Shown: positions 51,147 through 61,358, counted from the stretch's first letter. The stretch is DNA of 64,000 nt from Leucobacter sp. G161 (GCF_001482305.1 NZ_LOHP01000067.1:1-64000); one strand, 5' to 3'. Program-made: numbers and translations. Notes: generated from the sequence alone by a model not told the origin.

Positions 51147-53176
51147 GCCTGCACCTCCATGGTGAGATGTCCGAGGGTCTCGCGCCGAACCGACGCGCGG
51201 GGGGAGACCACGGTTGTGGTCGTGTCTTCGACGATGAGCAGCGGGCCGGCTACCGTTTCGCCGATGGGGAGCGAGTCGCGGCGGCGGATCCGGGTATCCC
51301 ACGCTCGGCCGTCGAACCAGACGCTCGCGCTGCGAGCGGCAATGTCATCCTCGCTGTAGCGCTCACCGGTGAGATGGCCGAACTCGTTCGCGCCGAGGCC
51401 GGTCACGCGGACGCTCACAAACTCCACCTTCGCCTCGGGCGTCGCGTGGCCGTAGCGTCGCCGATGCTGCTCGCTGTAGCGGGCCGAGATGCGCTCGGCG
51501 AAGTCGGACAGGCCCGGCTCGCCCGCATCAGTGAGCGGGACGGTGAGGGTGTAATCCTGGCCCTCGTACCGCATGTCGATGGCCTGCTCGAAACGGCGCC
51601 GCTCGACGGGGACGCCCTGCGCCTCCAACTCCGCATCCGCAGCGGCGACGAGCTCGCTCAGCACGCGGGCGAGGTCGGCGCGCTCGAGCTGATCCTCGTG
51701 GACGTAATACTGTGCGCTGAGATCCCTGCGGACATCCGAGCCGAGCATGCCCCATGCGGAGAAGGCCCCGGGGAACTCGGGGATGATGACCTCGGCAACG
51801 CCGAGCTCCCTGGCGATCGCTTCCGCGTGCATCGGTCCGGCTCCGCCAAAGGCGACGAGTGAGAAATCGGTCGGTTCGCGACCGTGGTCAACCGTGAGGG
51901 TGCGGATTGCCTGCGCCATCTTCGCGTTGGCGATGTCGAGAATGCCCTCTGCGAGGTCGGGCGTCGACATCCCGAACTCATGTGCGAGCCCGCCGATCGC
52001 GGTGGCCGAGGCCGCGACGTCCAGTGCGAAACGGCCGCCAGCGAAGTGCTCGGGATCAACGCGACCGAGTACCGCATTTGCGTCGGTGACGGTCGGCTCG
52101 ACGCCGCCACGGCCATAGCATGCCGGCCCAGGCTGCGCCCCTGCCGAACGCGGGCCGACGCGGAGCGCCCCCGACTCGGAGAACGCGACCGATCCGCCTC
52201 CCGCACCGATCGTGTGCAGGTTCACGAGCGGCATGAGCACGGGGAAACCGTCAGCCTCGCCGTCGGTTGAAATATCGGGCTGGCCGTCGATCACGAGCGA
52301 GGCGTCGAACGACGTTCCGCCCATGTCGACGCAGATCGCGTTCTCGCGACCGAGGAGCTGCATGAGCGCGACGCCGCCCGCAGTGCCGCCAACGGGCCCC
52401 GAGAGCAGTGTTTGCAGCGGATGCTCGGAGGCGTAGCCGGCTCCGACGATGCCGCCAGAAGACTGCATCACCTGGACACCGCTGGGAATGCCCTCCCGCT
52501 CGAAGCGGTCCTCGATGCGGCTGAGGTAGCGACGCACAACCGGGCCCGTGTACGCCTCGAGCACGGTTGATGAGGTCCGCTCGTACTCGCGCCACTCACG
52601 CGCGACGCGGTGCGAGAGGACGACGGCGATGTCGTCGCCGAGCTCCTCTCGGAGAATTGCCTCAGCGGCAAGCTCATGTGCCTCGTTGGTGTACGAGAAC
52701 AGCAGGCACACCGCGACTGCTGCGTAGCCGCCTTCGCGTGCGGTGTGGGCGGCCGCGCGGACCGAATCCTCGTCGAGGGGATGCAACTCACTGCCGTCGT
52801 AGCGGAGCCTACCGCCGATCTCGACGGTGTCTTCGCGCGCGACGAGCGGCTCCGGCTTGCGGTAGTGGATGTCGAACATCCGCGTGCGGTTGCCGCGCGC
52901 GATGCGGTAGACATCACCCATGCCCTGCGTCGTGACGAGCAGCGTCTTCGAGCCGCGCCGTTCGAGCAGCGCGTTGAGACCCTGCGTGGTGCCGTGCACG
53001 AACGAGAGGATCTCGGTCGGAGGCACCTCAAGCTGCGCGATTGCGGTGAGCACGCCCTCCGTGAGATCCGTCGGCGTGGTGTCCGCCTTCGAGGCGCGCA
53101 GCGCCCCACTTTCTGTGTCGTGCACGACGATGTCTGTGAACGTCCCGCCGATATCCATGGCCACTCGATAACTCAA
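51143..53176 (-). CDS. hyuA: Hydantoinase A / oxoprolinase family subunit
   Basis: 677 residues, full family length. Begins SYRVAMDIGGTFTDIVVHD, the ATP-binding signature, and later has SHRVAREWREYERTSSTVLEAY, MQSSGG and CVDMGGTSFDASL and the C-terminal domain. I chose the TTG at 53176 because AGGAGG (53182-53187) is 5 nt upstream and the protein then begins right at the conserved domain; an ATG at 53191 would place the SD inside the gene. hyuA-hyuB are co-transcribed and convergent with pucR. Confidence 0.88.
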   Translation of the reverse strand: MSYRVAMDIGGTFTDIVVHDTESGALRASKADTTPTDLTEGVLTAIAQLEVPPTEILSFVHGTTQGLNALLERRGSKTLLVTTQGMGDVYRIARGNRTRMFDIHYRKPEPLVAREDTVEIGGRLRYDGSELHPLDEDSVRAAAHTAREGGYAAVAVCLLFSYTNEAHELAAEAILREELGDDIAVVLSHRVAREWREYERTSSTVLEAYTGPVVRRYLSRIEDRFEREGIPSGVQVMQSSGGIVGAGYASEHPLQTLLSGPVGGTAGGVALMQLLGRENAICVDMGGTSFDASLVIDGQPDISTDGEADGFPVLMPLVNLHTIGAGGGSVAFSESGALRVGPRSAGAQPGPACYGRGGVEPTVTDANAVLGRVDPEHFAGGRFALDVAASATAIGGLAHEFGMSTPDLAEGILDIANAKMAQAIRTLTVDHGREPTDFSLVAFGGAGPMHAEAIARELGVAEVIIPEFPGAFSAWGMLGSDVRRDLSAQYYVHEDQLERADLARVLSELVAAADAELEAQGVPVERRRFEQAIDMRYEGQDYTLTVPLTDAGEPGLSDFAERISARYSEQHRRRYGHATPEAKVEFVSVRVTGLGANEFGHLTGERYSEDDIAARSASVWFDGRAWDTRIRRRDSLPIGETVAGPLLIVEDTTTTVVSPRASVRRETLGHLTMEVQA

Positions 53177-53305
53177 TGGTGCCTCCTGCTTCATTGCCGT
53201 TGTGTGGAGCGTATGGGGGAGCTCGGCTTGAACAGTAGGCGGAGTGCACGGTTGTTGCCGGTTGGCTATGCGAGCGGCTAGGTTGTTGTCTCTAAGGGGG
53301 GTGCC

Positions 53306-53659
53306 ATGGCGCATGAAGTGAGTGACTACCTGGAGACGCTGACCGAACCGACCCGCGGGCGCATTGCAGCGCTCTACGACGAGGTGCGCCGCCTCGCGCC
53401 GGAAGCAACGGAGGGTGTCTCCTACGGCATGCCATCGCTGCTCTACCGAGGCAAGGGGCTCTTCTCCGTGATGAGCACCAAGAAGCACATCGGGGTGTAC
53501 CCACACGGCAACCTTGGCGAGCTTGCGACGGATGTCACCGAGGCTGGTCTTGGCAGCACAACGGGTGCGATTCACCTGCGAGAAGGCGACATGCTGCCCC
53601 CAGAGCTGCTTGCACGTTTCGTTGAGCGGCGGATCGCCCAGATCGACGAAGCTAGATGA
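53306..53659 (+). CDS. DUF1801-family protein
   Basis: 117 residues. The pattern [45 protein letters not shown]...KHIGVYP is that of the DUF1801 / YdhG-like fold, an alpha-beta protein of unknown function often annotated as iron-chaperone-like. AAGGGGGG precedes the ATG. Its last 8 nt overlap the 3' end of the convergent cysE gene. Confidence 0.8.
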   Translation: MAHEVSDYLETLTEPTRGRIAALYDEVRRLAPEATEGVSYGMPSLLYRGKGLFSVMSTKKHIGVYPHGNLGELATDVTEAGLGSTTGAIHLREGDMLPPELLARFVERRIAQIDEAR

Positions 53660-54221
53660 CGTAGAACCCCGCGGTGTTGGGGTGTTCAGCAACTGGAGCG
53701 CCGCGCCGCGGCCTGGCTGTTGCAGGGATGCCGGTGAGCGTCATCCAGGGACCAGCCGAGCGGACCACAACCGCATTCGCCCCAACTGCCGAATCGTCGT
53801 CGATAGTGATGTTCCCGAGCAGCTTCGCTCCGGCGCCGAGGACTACCCGGTCGCCAACGGTCGGGTGCCGCTTCCCGCTCTGGTGGCCCGTGCCGCCGAG
53901 CGTCACGCCGTGATAGATCAACACATCGTCGCCGATCTCAGCGGTCTCGCCGATCACGATGCCCATGCCGTGGTCGATGAAGAGCCGACGGCCGATCGTC
54001 GCTCCAGGGTGGATCTCGATCCCGGTAAAGAAGCGTGTCAGCTGCGAAATTGCGCGGGGGAGGAACCGCATGCCGCGGCGCCACATCGCGTGAGCGACGT
54101 GATGCCACCACACAGCGTGCAGCCCCGAGTACAGCAAAAACACCTCGATCGGCCCGCGCGCAGCTGGATCGTGCGCGCGGGCCGCCGAGATGTCCTCACG
54201 GATGCGAGAAAACAGGCTCAA
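53652..54221 (-). CDS. cysE: Serine O-acetyltransferase
   Basis: 189 residues, the short bacterial form. A helical N-terminus precedes the left-handed beta-helix of hexapeptide repeats with [25 protein letters not shown] and the loop [21 protein letters not shown]. The catalytic His and Asp are in FIDHGMG. It makes O-acetylserine from serine and acetyl-CoA for cysteine synthesis. TTG start overlaps the cysK stop (TTGA), so the two enzymes are coupled. Confidence 0.95.
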   Translation of the reverse strand: MSLFSRIREDISAARAHDPAARGPIEVFLLYSGLHAVWWHHVAHAMWRRGMRFLPRAISQLTRFFTGIEIHPGATIGRRLFIDHGMGIVIGETAEIGDDVLIYHGVTLGGTGHQSGKRHPTVGDRVVLGAGAKLLGNITIDDDSAVGANAVVVRSAGPWMTLTGIPATARPRRGAPVAEHPNTAGFYVI

Positions 54222-55153
54222 ACTGCGAGGTCCTCGTAGAGCACCGTCGAGAAGTAGCGCTCGCCGAAGTCGGGAACGATGACGACGATCTTCTTCCCGG
54301 CGTTCTCTGGCCGCTTGGCAACCTCAACGGCGGCCCAGACCGCGGCTCCGCCCGAGATGCCGGCGAGGATGCCCTCGTCGGTTCCGAGGGCGCGACCCTT
54401 GGCGAGCGCATCCGGAAGTGCGACGTCGATGACCTCGTCGTAGACGTCACGGTCGAGCACGTCAGGGACGAAGTTTGCGCCGAGCCCCTGGATCTTGTGT
54501 GGGCCAGCGGTGCCCTCGGTGAGCAGCGGCGAGTCGATCGGCTCGACGGCGATGACCTTGACGTTCGGGTTCTGCGCCTTCAGATATCCGCCCGCCCCGG
54601 TGATGGTGCCGCCGGTGCCGATGCCTGCGACAAAGATGTCGACCGCACCGTCGGTATCGTTCCAGATCTCCGGGCCGGTTGTTGCGCGGTGGATTGCCGG
54701 GTTCGCCGGGTTGCCGAACTGCTTCGCAAGGACGGCGCCCTCGGTGCTGGCAGCGATCTCCTCGGCCTTCGCGACTGCGCCCTTCATGCCGAGCGGGCCC
54801 TCGGTGAGTACGATCTCAGCGCCGTACGCGGCGAGCAGCTTGCGGCGCTCAACGCTCATGGTCTCGGGCATCGTGAGGATCACGCGGTAGCCACGCGCCG
54901 CTCCGACGAACGCGAGCGCGATACCGGTATTGCCGCTCGTGCCCTCAACGATGGTGCCGCCGGGCTTGAGCTCGCCCGACTGTTCAGCCGCATCAATAAT
55001 GGCGACGCCAATGCGATCCTTCACGCTGCCGGCAGGGTTGTAGAACTCCAGCTTGGCGAATACCTCTGCGCCTGCGTTCTCGGTCACCCGATTCAGGCGG
55101 ACGAGGGGGGTGTTGCCAAAGGCCTGTGTGATGTTGTCGTGGATCCGAGCCAT
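54218..55153 (-). CDS. cysK: Cysteine synthase A (O-acetylserine sulfhydrylase)
   Basis: 311 residues, fold-II PLP enzyme. The PLP lysine is Lys45 in [10 protein letters not shown]; the substrate loop [11 protein letters not shown] and the PLP-phosphate loop [12 protein letters not shown] are intact. It makes cysteine from O-acetylserine and sulfide, in complex with CysE. ATG 55153 is preceded by GGAGGG, 9 nt away. It diverges from prmC across a 170-bp intergenic region, in which no sulfur-specific regulatory signal is obvious. Confidence 0.95.
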   Translation of the reverse strand: MARIHDNITQAFGNTPLVRLNRVTENAGAEVFAKLEFYNPAGSVKDRIGVAIIDAAEQSGELKPGGTIVEGTSGNTGIALAFVGAARGYRVILTMPETMSVERRKLLAAYGAEIVLTEGPLGMKGAVAKAEEIAASTEGAVLAKQFGNPANPAIHRATTGPEIWNDTDGAVDIFVAGIGTGGTITGAGGYLKAQNPNVKVIAVEPIDSPLLTEGTAGPHKIQGLGANFVPDVLDRDVYDEVIDVALPDALAKGRALGTDEGILAGISGGAAVWAAVEVAKRPENAGKKIVVIVPDFGERYFSTVLYEDLAV

Positions 55154-55311
55154 GCGGGGTGCCCTCCGTGTCAAGTAAGTGTGGTTCTGCGAACGCGAGT
55201 TATGCCACCAGGTTATCTGAAATGTTCTGAATGCTTATGTAAGCGTCGCTGTGTTACAACGTCGCTGACTCCCGGGTATTCCCTCCGGTTCGGAGTGGCG
55301 TGAAGGTGCGA

Positions 55312-55317
55312 GACAAT
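55312..55317 (+). promoter_or_regulatory. -10 box of prmC (leaderless)
   Basis: GACAAT ends 6 nt before GTG 55324, the same geometry seen at 45817-45829. Confidence 0.5.
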
Positions 55318-55323
55318 GGGGAC

Positions 55324-56214
55324 GTGAATGACGACCTTGGTCCACTGCTGACCGACCTGCTGACCGAGCTCCGTGCACAATTCGACGCGGCCGGTATTGA
55401 GGATCCGAACGTCGACGCCGAACTGCTCGTCGGCCATGTGCTCGACGAACGTCGGGGACGAGTGCAGGCATTGGCCATCATGGGTGAGCGGGTGACGCCC
55501 GCGCAGCGTGAGCGCATCACCGAACTCGCGGAGCTGCGCGCCGAGCGCATGCCGCTGCAGCACCTCACGGGGCGGGCTCCGTTTCGGTCGCTCGAGCTCC
55601 GCGTCGGGCCGGGGGTATTCGTGCCGCGCCCCGAGACCGAGATCGTTGCGCAGTTCGCGATTGATGCGCTTGCGCTGGCCCCCACTCCGGCGCCGCTCGC
55701 GGTAGATCTGTGCACGGGGAGCGGTGCGATCGCACTCGCGCTCGCTGCCGAAGTGCCGACGGCACGCGTGTGGGCGGTCGAGAAGAGCACCGAGGCTCAC
55801 GCCTGGGCCGCGGAGAACGTCGCCGTGCACGGTGACGAACGCGTCACGCTGATTCACGGGGACCTCGCAGACTTCGTACCTGGCGCTCTTGCGCCGGCGG
55901 AACTCGTGGGGCAAACCCACGTGGTCATCTCGAATCCGCCGTACGTGCCCGATGCGATGGTGCCACGCGACGCCGAGGTGCGCGACCACGATCCAGCGCT
56001 TGCCCTGTATGGGGGCGGCGACGGGCTCGACGTCATCCGCGTGATCAGCCGGGTCGCTGCGATGCTCCTCCTTCCCGGCGGGACCCTCGTCCTTGAACAC
56101 GCGGAGGGCCAGGGGGCAGCAATCCGTGATCTGCTGGCGGCCGACGGCTGGCGCGCATGCGCCACGCACCCCGATCTGACCGGGCGCGACCGCGCCACCA
56201 CCGCACTGAAGTAG
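55324..56214 (+). CDS. prmC: Release factor glutamine methyltransferase
   Basis: 296 residues. An N-terminal helical domain binds the release factor; the C-terminal SAM-dependent methyltransferase has VDLCTGSGAIALALA (SAM loop) and the catalytic ISNPPYVP (about residue 203). It N5-methylates the GGQ glutamine of RF1/RF2. GTG 55324 is chosen for its leaderless promoter; an upstream start at 55300 would include the -10 box. The stop codon TAG is the first half of the -10 box of the next gene. Confidence 0.93.
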   Translation: MNDDLGPLLTDLLTELRAQFDAAGIEDPNVDAELLVGHVLDERRGRVQALAIMGERVTPAQRERITELAELRAERMPLQHLTGRAPFRSLELRVGPGVFVPRPETEIVAQFAIDALALAPTPAPLAVDLCTGSGAIALALAAEVPTARVWAVEKSTEAHAWAAENVAVHGDERVTLIHGDLADFVPGALAPAELVGQTHVVISNPPYVPDAMVPRDAEVRDHDPALALYGGGDGLDVIRVISRVAAMLLLPGGTLVLEHAEGQGAAIRDLLAADGWRACATHPDLTGRDRATTALK

Positions 56215-56217
56215 AAT
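56212..56217 (+). promoter_or_regulatory. -10 box overlapping the prmC stop codon
   Basis: TAGAAT starts with the prmC TAG stop and ends 8 nt before ATG 56226. It would give the next gene its own leaderless transcript. Confidence 0.45.
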
Positions 56218-56225
56218 TGCGAACT

Positions 56226-56966
56226 ATGTCCGAGGTGTTTGACTGTTCAGATGGTGCTCAGCTGCTGCAGGGGACGCGGCTTGCCCGCCAATCCCTGGGT
56301 CGCGGCGAACTCATCGTGCTGCCCACCGACACCGTCTACGGTGTCGCGGCAGACGCGTTCTCCCCGGAAGCCGTGCAGCGATTGCTTGACGCGAAGGGCC
56401 GCGGTCGGCAGTCACCGCCCCCGGTACTCATCCCCAACACTGGCACCCTCGCGGCGCTCGCAGCTGATGCCACTGAGGCGCTGCACACCCTCGCCGACGC
56501 GTTTTGGCCCGGGCCGCTCACGATCATCACCCAGGCGAATCCCGCACTGAGCTGGGACCTTGGCGAGACCGGCGGCACCGTCGCGCTGCGTATTCCAGGC
56601 AATGACTTCGCGCGGGAACTGCTGCAGGAAACCGGGCCGCTTGCCGTGTCCTCGGCGAACAGCACCGGCGACCCTGCTGCGGGGAGCGCTGCGGAAGCAC
56701 AGCAGATGCTCGGCGACTCGGTCGCGGTGTACCTCGATGGGGGAGAGGCCCGCGGCGAAGCGTCCACGATCATCGACGCCACAACGCTTGAGGCCGACGG
56801 CACGGGCACCGTCCGTGTGCTGCGGTCAGGGGCAATCACCGCGCAGCAGCTGCAGGAGGCGCTGCCGGGTGCGACGGTTGTCACCGCTACGGCACCCTCC
56901 GCCGGCACCCCCAGCACTGAGCCAGACCCCGCCCCCGACTCCGAGGCAGCCAAGGCTAGCGAGTAG
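56226..56966 (+). CDS. tsaC: L-threonylcarbamoyladenylate synthase (Sua5/YrdC type)
   Basis: 246 residues. The YrdC core runs from LGRGELIVLPTDTVYGVAADA to PLAVSSANSTGDPAAGS; the KxR-SxN signature region is represented by KGRGRQSPPP and SSANSTG. It makes threonylcarbamoyl-AMP for the t6A37 modification of ANN-decoding tRNAs. It lacks a full Sua5 C-terminal domain and ends with a Pro/Ala/Glu-rich tail. The wecA-like gene begins 2 nt after its stop. Confidence 0.92.
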   Translation: MSEVFDCSDGAQLLQGTRLARQSLGRGELIVLPTDTVYGVAADAFSPEAVQRLLDAKGRGRQSPPPVLIPNTGTLAALAADATEALHTLADAFWPGPLTIITQANPALSWDLGETGGTVALRIPGNDFARELLQETGPLAVSSANSTGDPAAGSAAEAQQMLGDSVAVYLDGGEARGEASTIIDATTLEADGTGTVRVLRSGAITAQQLQEALPGATVVTATAPSAGTPSTEPDPAPDSEAAKASE

Positions 56967-56968
56967 CC

Positions 56969-58174
56969 ATGCTCTCGTACCTGGTGGTGCTGGCGGTTGC
57001 GGTGATCGTGACCGCCGCGGCATCGTACTGCGTGCTCAGGCTTGCGCGACGGTTCCGGCTGGCACCAGAGGTTCGTGAGCGTGACGTGCATCAGAACCCG
57101 ACGCCACGTCTCGGTGGCGTTGCGATGTTCGTCGGGTTGCTTGCCGCGTTCGGCGTTGCGACGATGCTTGCCGAGTTTCAGGGCCTCTTCCGGGCTGACC
57201 TGAAGATGTGGGCACTCATCGGAGCCTGTCTCCTCATCGCGGTCATCGGTGTGCTCGATGACCTGCTCGATCTCGACTGGATGATCAAGCTGGGGGCGCA
57301 GCTGCTCGCTGCCGGCGTGCTGGCCTGGAACGGCGTGCAGATCGTCTCGATTCCCGTGGGTGACACGCTCGTGATCGGCTCGCCCACGGTCAACTTCGTG
57401 CTCACCGTCTTTCTCATCACGCTGGTGATGAACGCGGTGAACTTCATCGACGGTCTCGACGGACTTGTTGCTGGTGTTGCGATCATCGCGAGTGGAACGT
57501 TCTTCGTGTACACGCTGATCCTGAGTTCACAGCTCGGGAGCTCACGGTCCGTCACGTTCGCGAGCCTCATCGCCCTCGCGCTCGTCGGCATCTGTGTCGG
57601 GTTTCTGCCTTTTAACTGGCACCGGGCGAAGATGTTCATGGGGGACACCGGCGCCCTTCTCGTTGGCCTCCTCATGGCGACCTCAACGGTGTCGGTGACC
57701 GGAGAGATCGATCCCGCAGCACTCGACCTGAAACTCGTGCTCGCGAGCTACATTCCGATCCTGCTGCCCTTCGCGGTGCTCGCACTTCCCCTGGCAGACT
57801 TCGCACTCGCGGTGCTTCGCCGACTGCGAGCCGGCAAGAGCCCCTTCGAGGCAGATAGGCAACACCTCCACCACCGACTCCTCGACATGGGGCATTCTCC
57901 CGTGCAGGCCGTGTCGATCTTCTACCTCGGAACCGCAGTGTTGTCTGCCGCGGGACTTCTGGTGTTCACGAGCCAGAGCTTCGTGCTTCCCCTCATCGTG
58001 TTGGTGGTCGGTGGCATCGCGTGCGTGTTGTTGGTGCGGTTCCCCGCGCGCGGCGTGCGTGCAGCAGCCGCGCAGCGCCGCTTGATAGCGTTAGGGCGGC
58101 GGGGCGCACCCGTCGAAGCCCCGGAAGCGCCCGCTGCCGCCGGAGGCGCGTCTATTGAAAGGACCTCCGAGTGA
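56969..58174 (+). CDS. wecA: WecA/TagO/MraY-family glycosyl-1-phosphate transferase
   Basis: 401 residues, about eleven TM helices. Motifs are DVHQNPTPRLGGVAMF, NAVNFIDGLDGLVAG (catalytic Asp pair), FMGDTGALLVG and the C-terminal basic loop RQHLHHRLLDMGHS. It transfers GlcNAc-1-phosphate (or similar) to undecaprenyl phosphate, the first step of teichoic-acid or arabinogalactan-type wall polymer synthesis. It is upstream of the ATP synthase operon, the usual order in actinobacteria; its stop overlaps the start of the next gene (GTGA). Confidence 0.92.
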   Translation: MLSYLVVLAVAVIVTAAASYCVLRLARRFRLAPEVRERDVHQNPTPRLGGVAMFVGLLAAFGVATMLAEFQGLFRADLKMWALIGACLLIAVIGVLDDLLDLDWMIKLGAQLLAAGVLAWNGVQIVSIPVGDTLVIGSPTVNFVLTVFLITLVMNAVNFIDGLDGLVAGVAIIASGTFFVYTLILSSQLGSSRSVTFASLIALALVGICVGFLPFNWHRAKMFMGDTGALLVGLLMATSTVSVTGEIDPAALDLKLVLASYIPILLPFAVLALPLADFALAVLRRLRAGKSPFEADRQHLHHRLLDMGHSPVQAVSIFYLGTAVLSAAGLLVFTSQSFVLPLIVLVVGGIACVLLVRFPARGVRAAAAQRRLIALGRRGAPVEAPEAPAAAGGASIERTSE

Positions 58175-58671
58175 GCACTCCCGTGCAGCCCGACGCCCAG
58201 AACACTCCCGGGGTGGAGCCGACGACCTACGGCGACGGTGAATACCCGATGCCCTCATCGCAGCCGATGCTGCTGCGCGGTGTGCGCTGGGGGGCCATCG
58301 TCACCGTCGTTGCGATGGTGGCCTTCGCGGTCATCGGCTACTTCGTGAGCGGAAGCACCGGGCTCTTCGGTGGGCTCATCGGTGCGGCGATCGGGGGAGT
58401 GCTGCTGCTCATCACGGTCGGGAGCATCGCCTTCGCGAACCGGTTTGTGCAGAGCCCCGTCTACCTGCAGATCTTTATGGGCATTGTGATGGGGGCATGG
58501 GTTTTCAAGCTCATCGGATTCGTCGTCGCCGCGCTGCTGCTGCGCGATCAGCCCTGGCTCGACCCCAAGCTACTGTTCATCGCGTTGGTCGCGACGGTGC
58601 TCGCCTCGATCATTATCGATGTGATCATTGTGGCCAAGGCGCGTGTACCATACGTCGCAGATTTGCCGTAA
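58171..58671 (+). CDS. AtpI-like small membrane protein
   Basis: 166 residues, four predicted TM helices after a hydrophilic N-terminus. Located between wecA and atpB, where actinobacteria carry an AtpI/ATP synthase I-like protein thought to help assemble the c-ring. Sequence motifs of AtpI are not strong, so identity rests on position and topology. GTG overlaps wecA. A 220-bp gap with a possible -10 (58763-58768) separates it from atpB. Confidence 0.65.
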   Translation: MSTPVQPDAQNTPGVEPTTYGDGEYPMPSSQPMLLRGVRWGAIVTVVAMVAFAVIGYFVSGSTGLFGGLIGAAIGGVLLLITVGSIAFANRFVQSPVYLQIFMGIVMGAWVFKLIGFVVAALLLRDQPWLDPKLLFIALVATVLASIIIDVIIVAKARVPYVADLP

Positions 58672-58740
58672 TTCTCAGCAAGCTTGAGGGAAGATTCCCA
58701 GCCCGCGCCGAATCTTCGCGCGCCCAAGGGCCCGTCGAGT

Positions 58741-58768
58741 TTCGCTCGCGGTGAAACCTTGTTAGGAT
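58741..58768 (+). promoter_or_regulatory. Possible promoter of the ATP synthase operon
   Basis: TAGGAT (58763-58768) with a weak TTCGCT (58741-58746), 16-nt spacer. It would give a leader of about 120 nt before atpB. Confidence 0.4.
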
Positions 58769-58892
58769 AAGTTCGTTCCCAGCCATGTGGCGCTACTTCT
58801 GAGTGCCCGCGTGCATGGGTCACGACCATCGTTCGAAGCCGTGCGGCGAAAGCCGCGCCCCGAATCAGGAGAATGGCCTGTTCGCTAACGCT

Positions 58893-59696
58893 ATGCACCT
58901 CGTTGCCCCCGGACTTGTCCGCACCGATGAGGGCGGATTCCACGGCCCAACCCTCGATGACTTCTTCCCGGCGGCGGTCCTTTTTGAAGGCACCCCGTTC
59001 GAGATGAACCGGATCATGATCATCCGTGTCGTCATGGTGATCGTTCTCCTCCTCCTGTTCTGGCTGGGCACGCGCAACCTGCGCGTGATCCCCGGTCGTG
59101 CGCAGGGTGTGCTCGAGTTCGCCCTTGACTTCGTTCGTAAGAACACGATCGAGGACCAGTTGGGCGTAAAGGAGGGACGTCGTTTCCAGCCGCTGCTGAT
59201 GACGATCTTCTTCCTCGTCTTCGCCTTCAACATCACGGGCATCATCCCCGGGTTCAACATCGCGGCATCGTCCGTGGTTGGCTTCCCCATCGTGATGGCC
59301 GTCGTCGCTTACGTCGCGTTCATTTACGCCGGTGTAAAGAAGCACCCTGGCAAGTTCCTCAAGAACTCGCTCTTCCCAGCTGGTGTGCCCAAGGCCATGT
59401 ATCTGCTCGTGACGCCGGTTGAGTTCCTCTCGACCTTCATCATGCGCCCGGTCACCCTTGCGCTGCGACTCCTCATGAACATGCTCGTCGGTCACATGAT
59501 CCTCGTGCTGCTCTGGGCCGCAACCAACTTCTTCATCCTTGAGGCCGGCGGGATCTTCCCGGCGCTTGGTGCGGGCACGTTCGTGTTCGGCTTCGCCTTC
59601 ACGCTTTTCGAGATGTTCGTCTCGGGCCTCCAGGCTTACGTCTTCACTTTGCTCACCGCGCTCTACATCCAGCTCGCGCTGGCTGACGAGCACTAA
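58893..59696 (+). CDS. atpB: ATP synthase subunit a
   Basis: 267 residues, five to six TM helices. FFPAAVLFEGTPFEMNRIMIIR is at the N-terminus. The essential Arg of the proton channel is in PVTLALRLLMNMLVGH. It forms the stator half-channels of the Fo sector. The start is uncertain: ATG 58893 gives the expected N-terminus but the nearest SD (AGGAG, 58867-58871) is 21 nt away; that SD is 6 nt from a CTG at 58878, which would add MFANA. Confidence 0.93.
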   Translation: MHLVAPGLVRTDEGGFHGPTLDDFFPAAVLFEGTPFEMNRIMIIRVVMVIVLLLLFWLGTRNLRVIPGRAQGVLEFALDFVRKNTIEDQLGVKEGRRFQPLLMTIFFLVFAFNITGIIPGFNIAASSVVGFPIVMAVVAYVAFIYAGVKKHPGKFLKNSLFPAGVPKAMYLLVTPVEFLSTFIMRPVTLALRLLMNMLVGHMILVLLWAATNFFILEAGGIFPALGAGTFVFGFAFTLFEMFVSGLQAYVFTLLTALYIQLALADEH

Positions 59697-59708
59697 TTTA
59701 ACCCCCCT

Positions 59709-59981
<273 letters not shown>

Positions 59982-59985
59982 CGAA

Positions 59986-60562
<577 letters not shown>

Positions 60563-60563
<1 letters not shown>

Positions 60564-61339
60564 TGGGCAGCGCGTCACGCGAGGCACTTGCGGCTGCGAA
60601 GTCTGCGCTCAACGGTCGCCTCGGGAAAGCTGTCGGTTCGGAGCTGCTCAACGCGGCTGCGCTGCTCGGCGGCTCACCGGCCCTCGTTGCGTCGCTCGCT
60701 GACGCATCGCTTCCGGCCTCCGCGAAAGCGGAGCTCGTCGGTAAGGTCTTCACCGGCCTGTCGGCTGGCGCGCGCTCTGTGCTCACCGCAGCGGTCGAGC
60801 AGTCCTGGTCGAACTCCGAGGAGTTCATCGACGGCGTCGAGGAGCTCGGTTTCCGCGCTCAGTCGCTGGCCGAGCCCGGTCTGGCCGACGAGCTGCTCGC
60901 AGCGGCTTCCGTGATCGAGTCGAGCCATGAGCTCGAACTCGAGCTCGGGAACAAGCTTGGCGATCCGGCAGCGAAGGCGAAGCTCGCGGAGAAAATCTTC
61001 TCCGGCAAGCTCGCGGAGGGCGCTTTGGGCGTCGTCAGCTACCTCGTTGCTCACCCGCGCGGTCGCCGCGTGAACTCTGCGCTTCGCGCCGGGGCACGCG
61101 TCGCAGCGGATCAGGGCGGCAGCGAACTCGCCACGGTTACCGTTGCGGCTCCGCTGACGGCCGAGCAGCAGCAGCGGCTTGCAACGCTCCTCGAGCAGAC
61201 TGCAGGTCGCGCCGTCAAGGTCACCACGATTGTGGATCCTGACCTGATCGGCGGCGTTCGCATTCAGATGGCTGATGATGTCATCGACGGAAGTGTCCGG
61301 GCACGCCTGGAAGACCTCCGCCAGCGGCTCGCTGCGTAG
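60563..61339 (+). CDS. atpH: ATP synthase subunit delta
   Basis: 258 residues, with the N-terminal helical domain and the C-terminal [31 protein letters not shown]-type signature (from VDPDLIGG). Length is at the long end, as is usual in actinobacteria. Connects b to the alpha/beta crown. It is coupled to atpF by a 1-nt overlap. Confidence 0.95.
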
Positions 61340-61358
61340 AGCACAACTTCATTACTTG

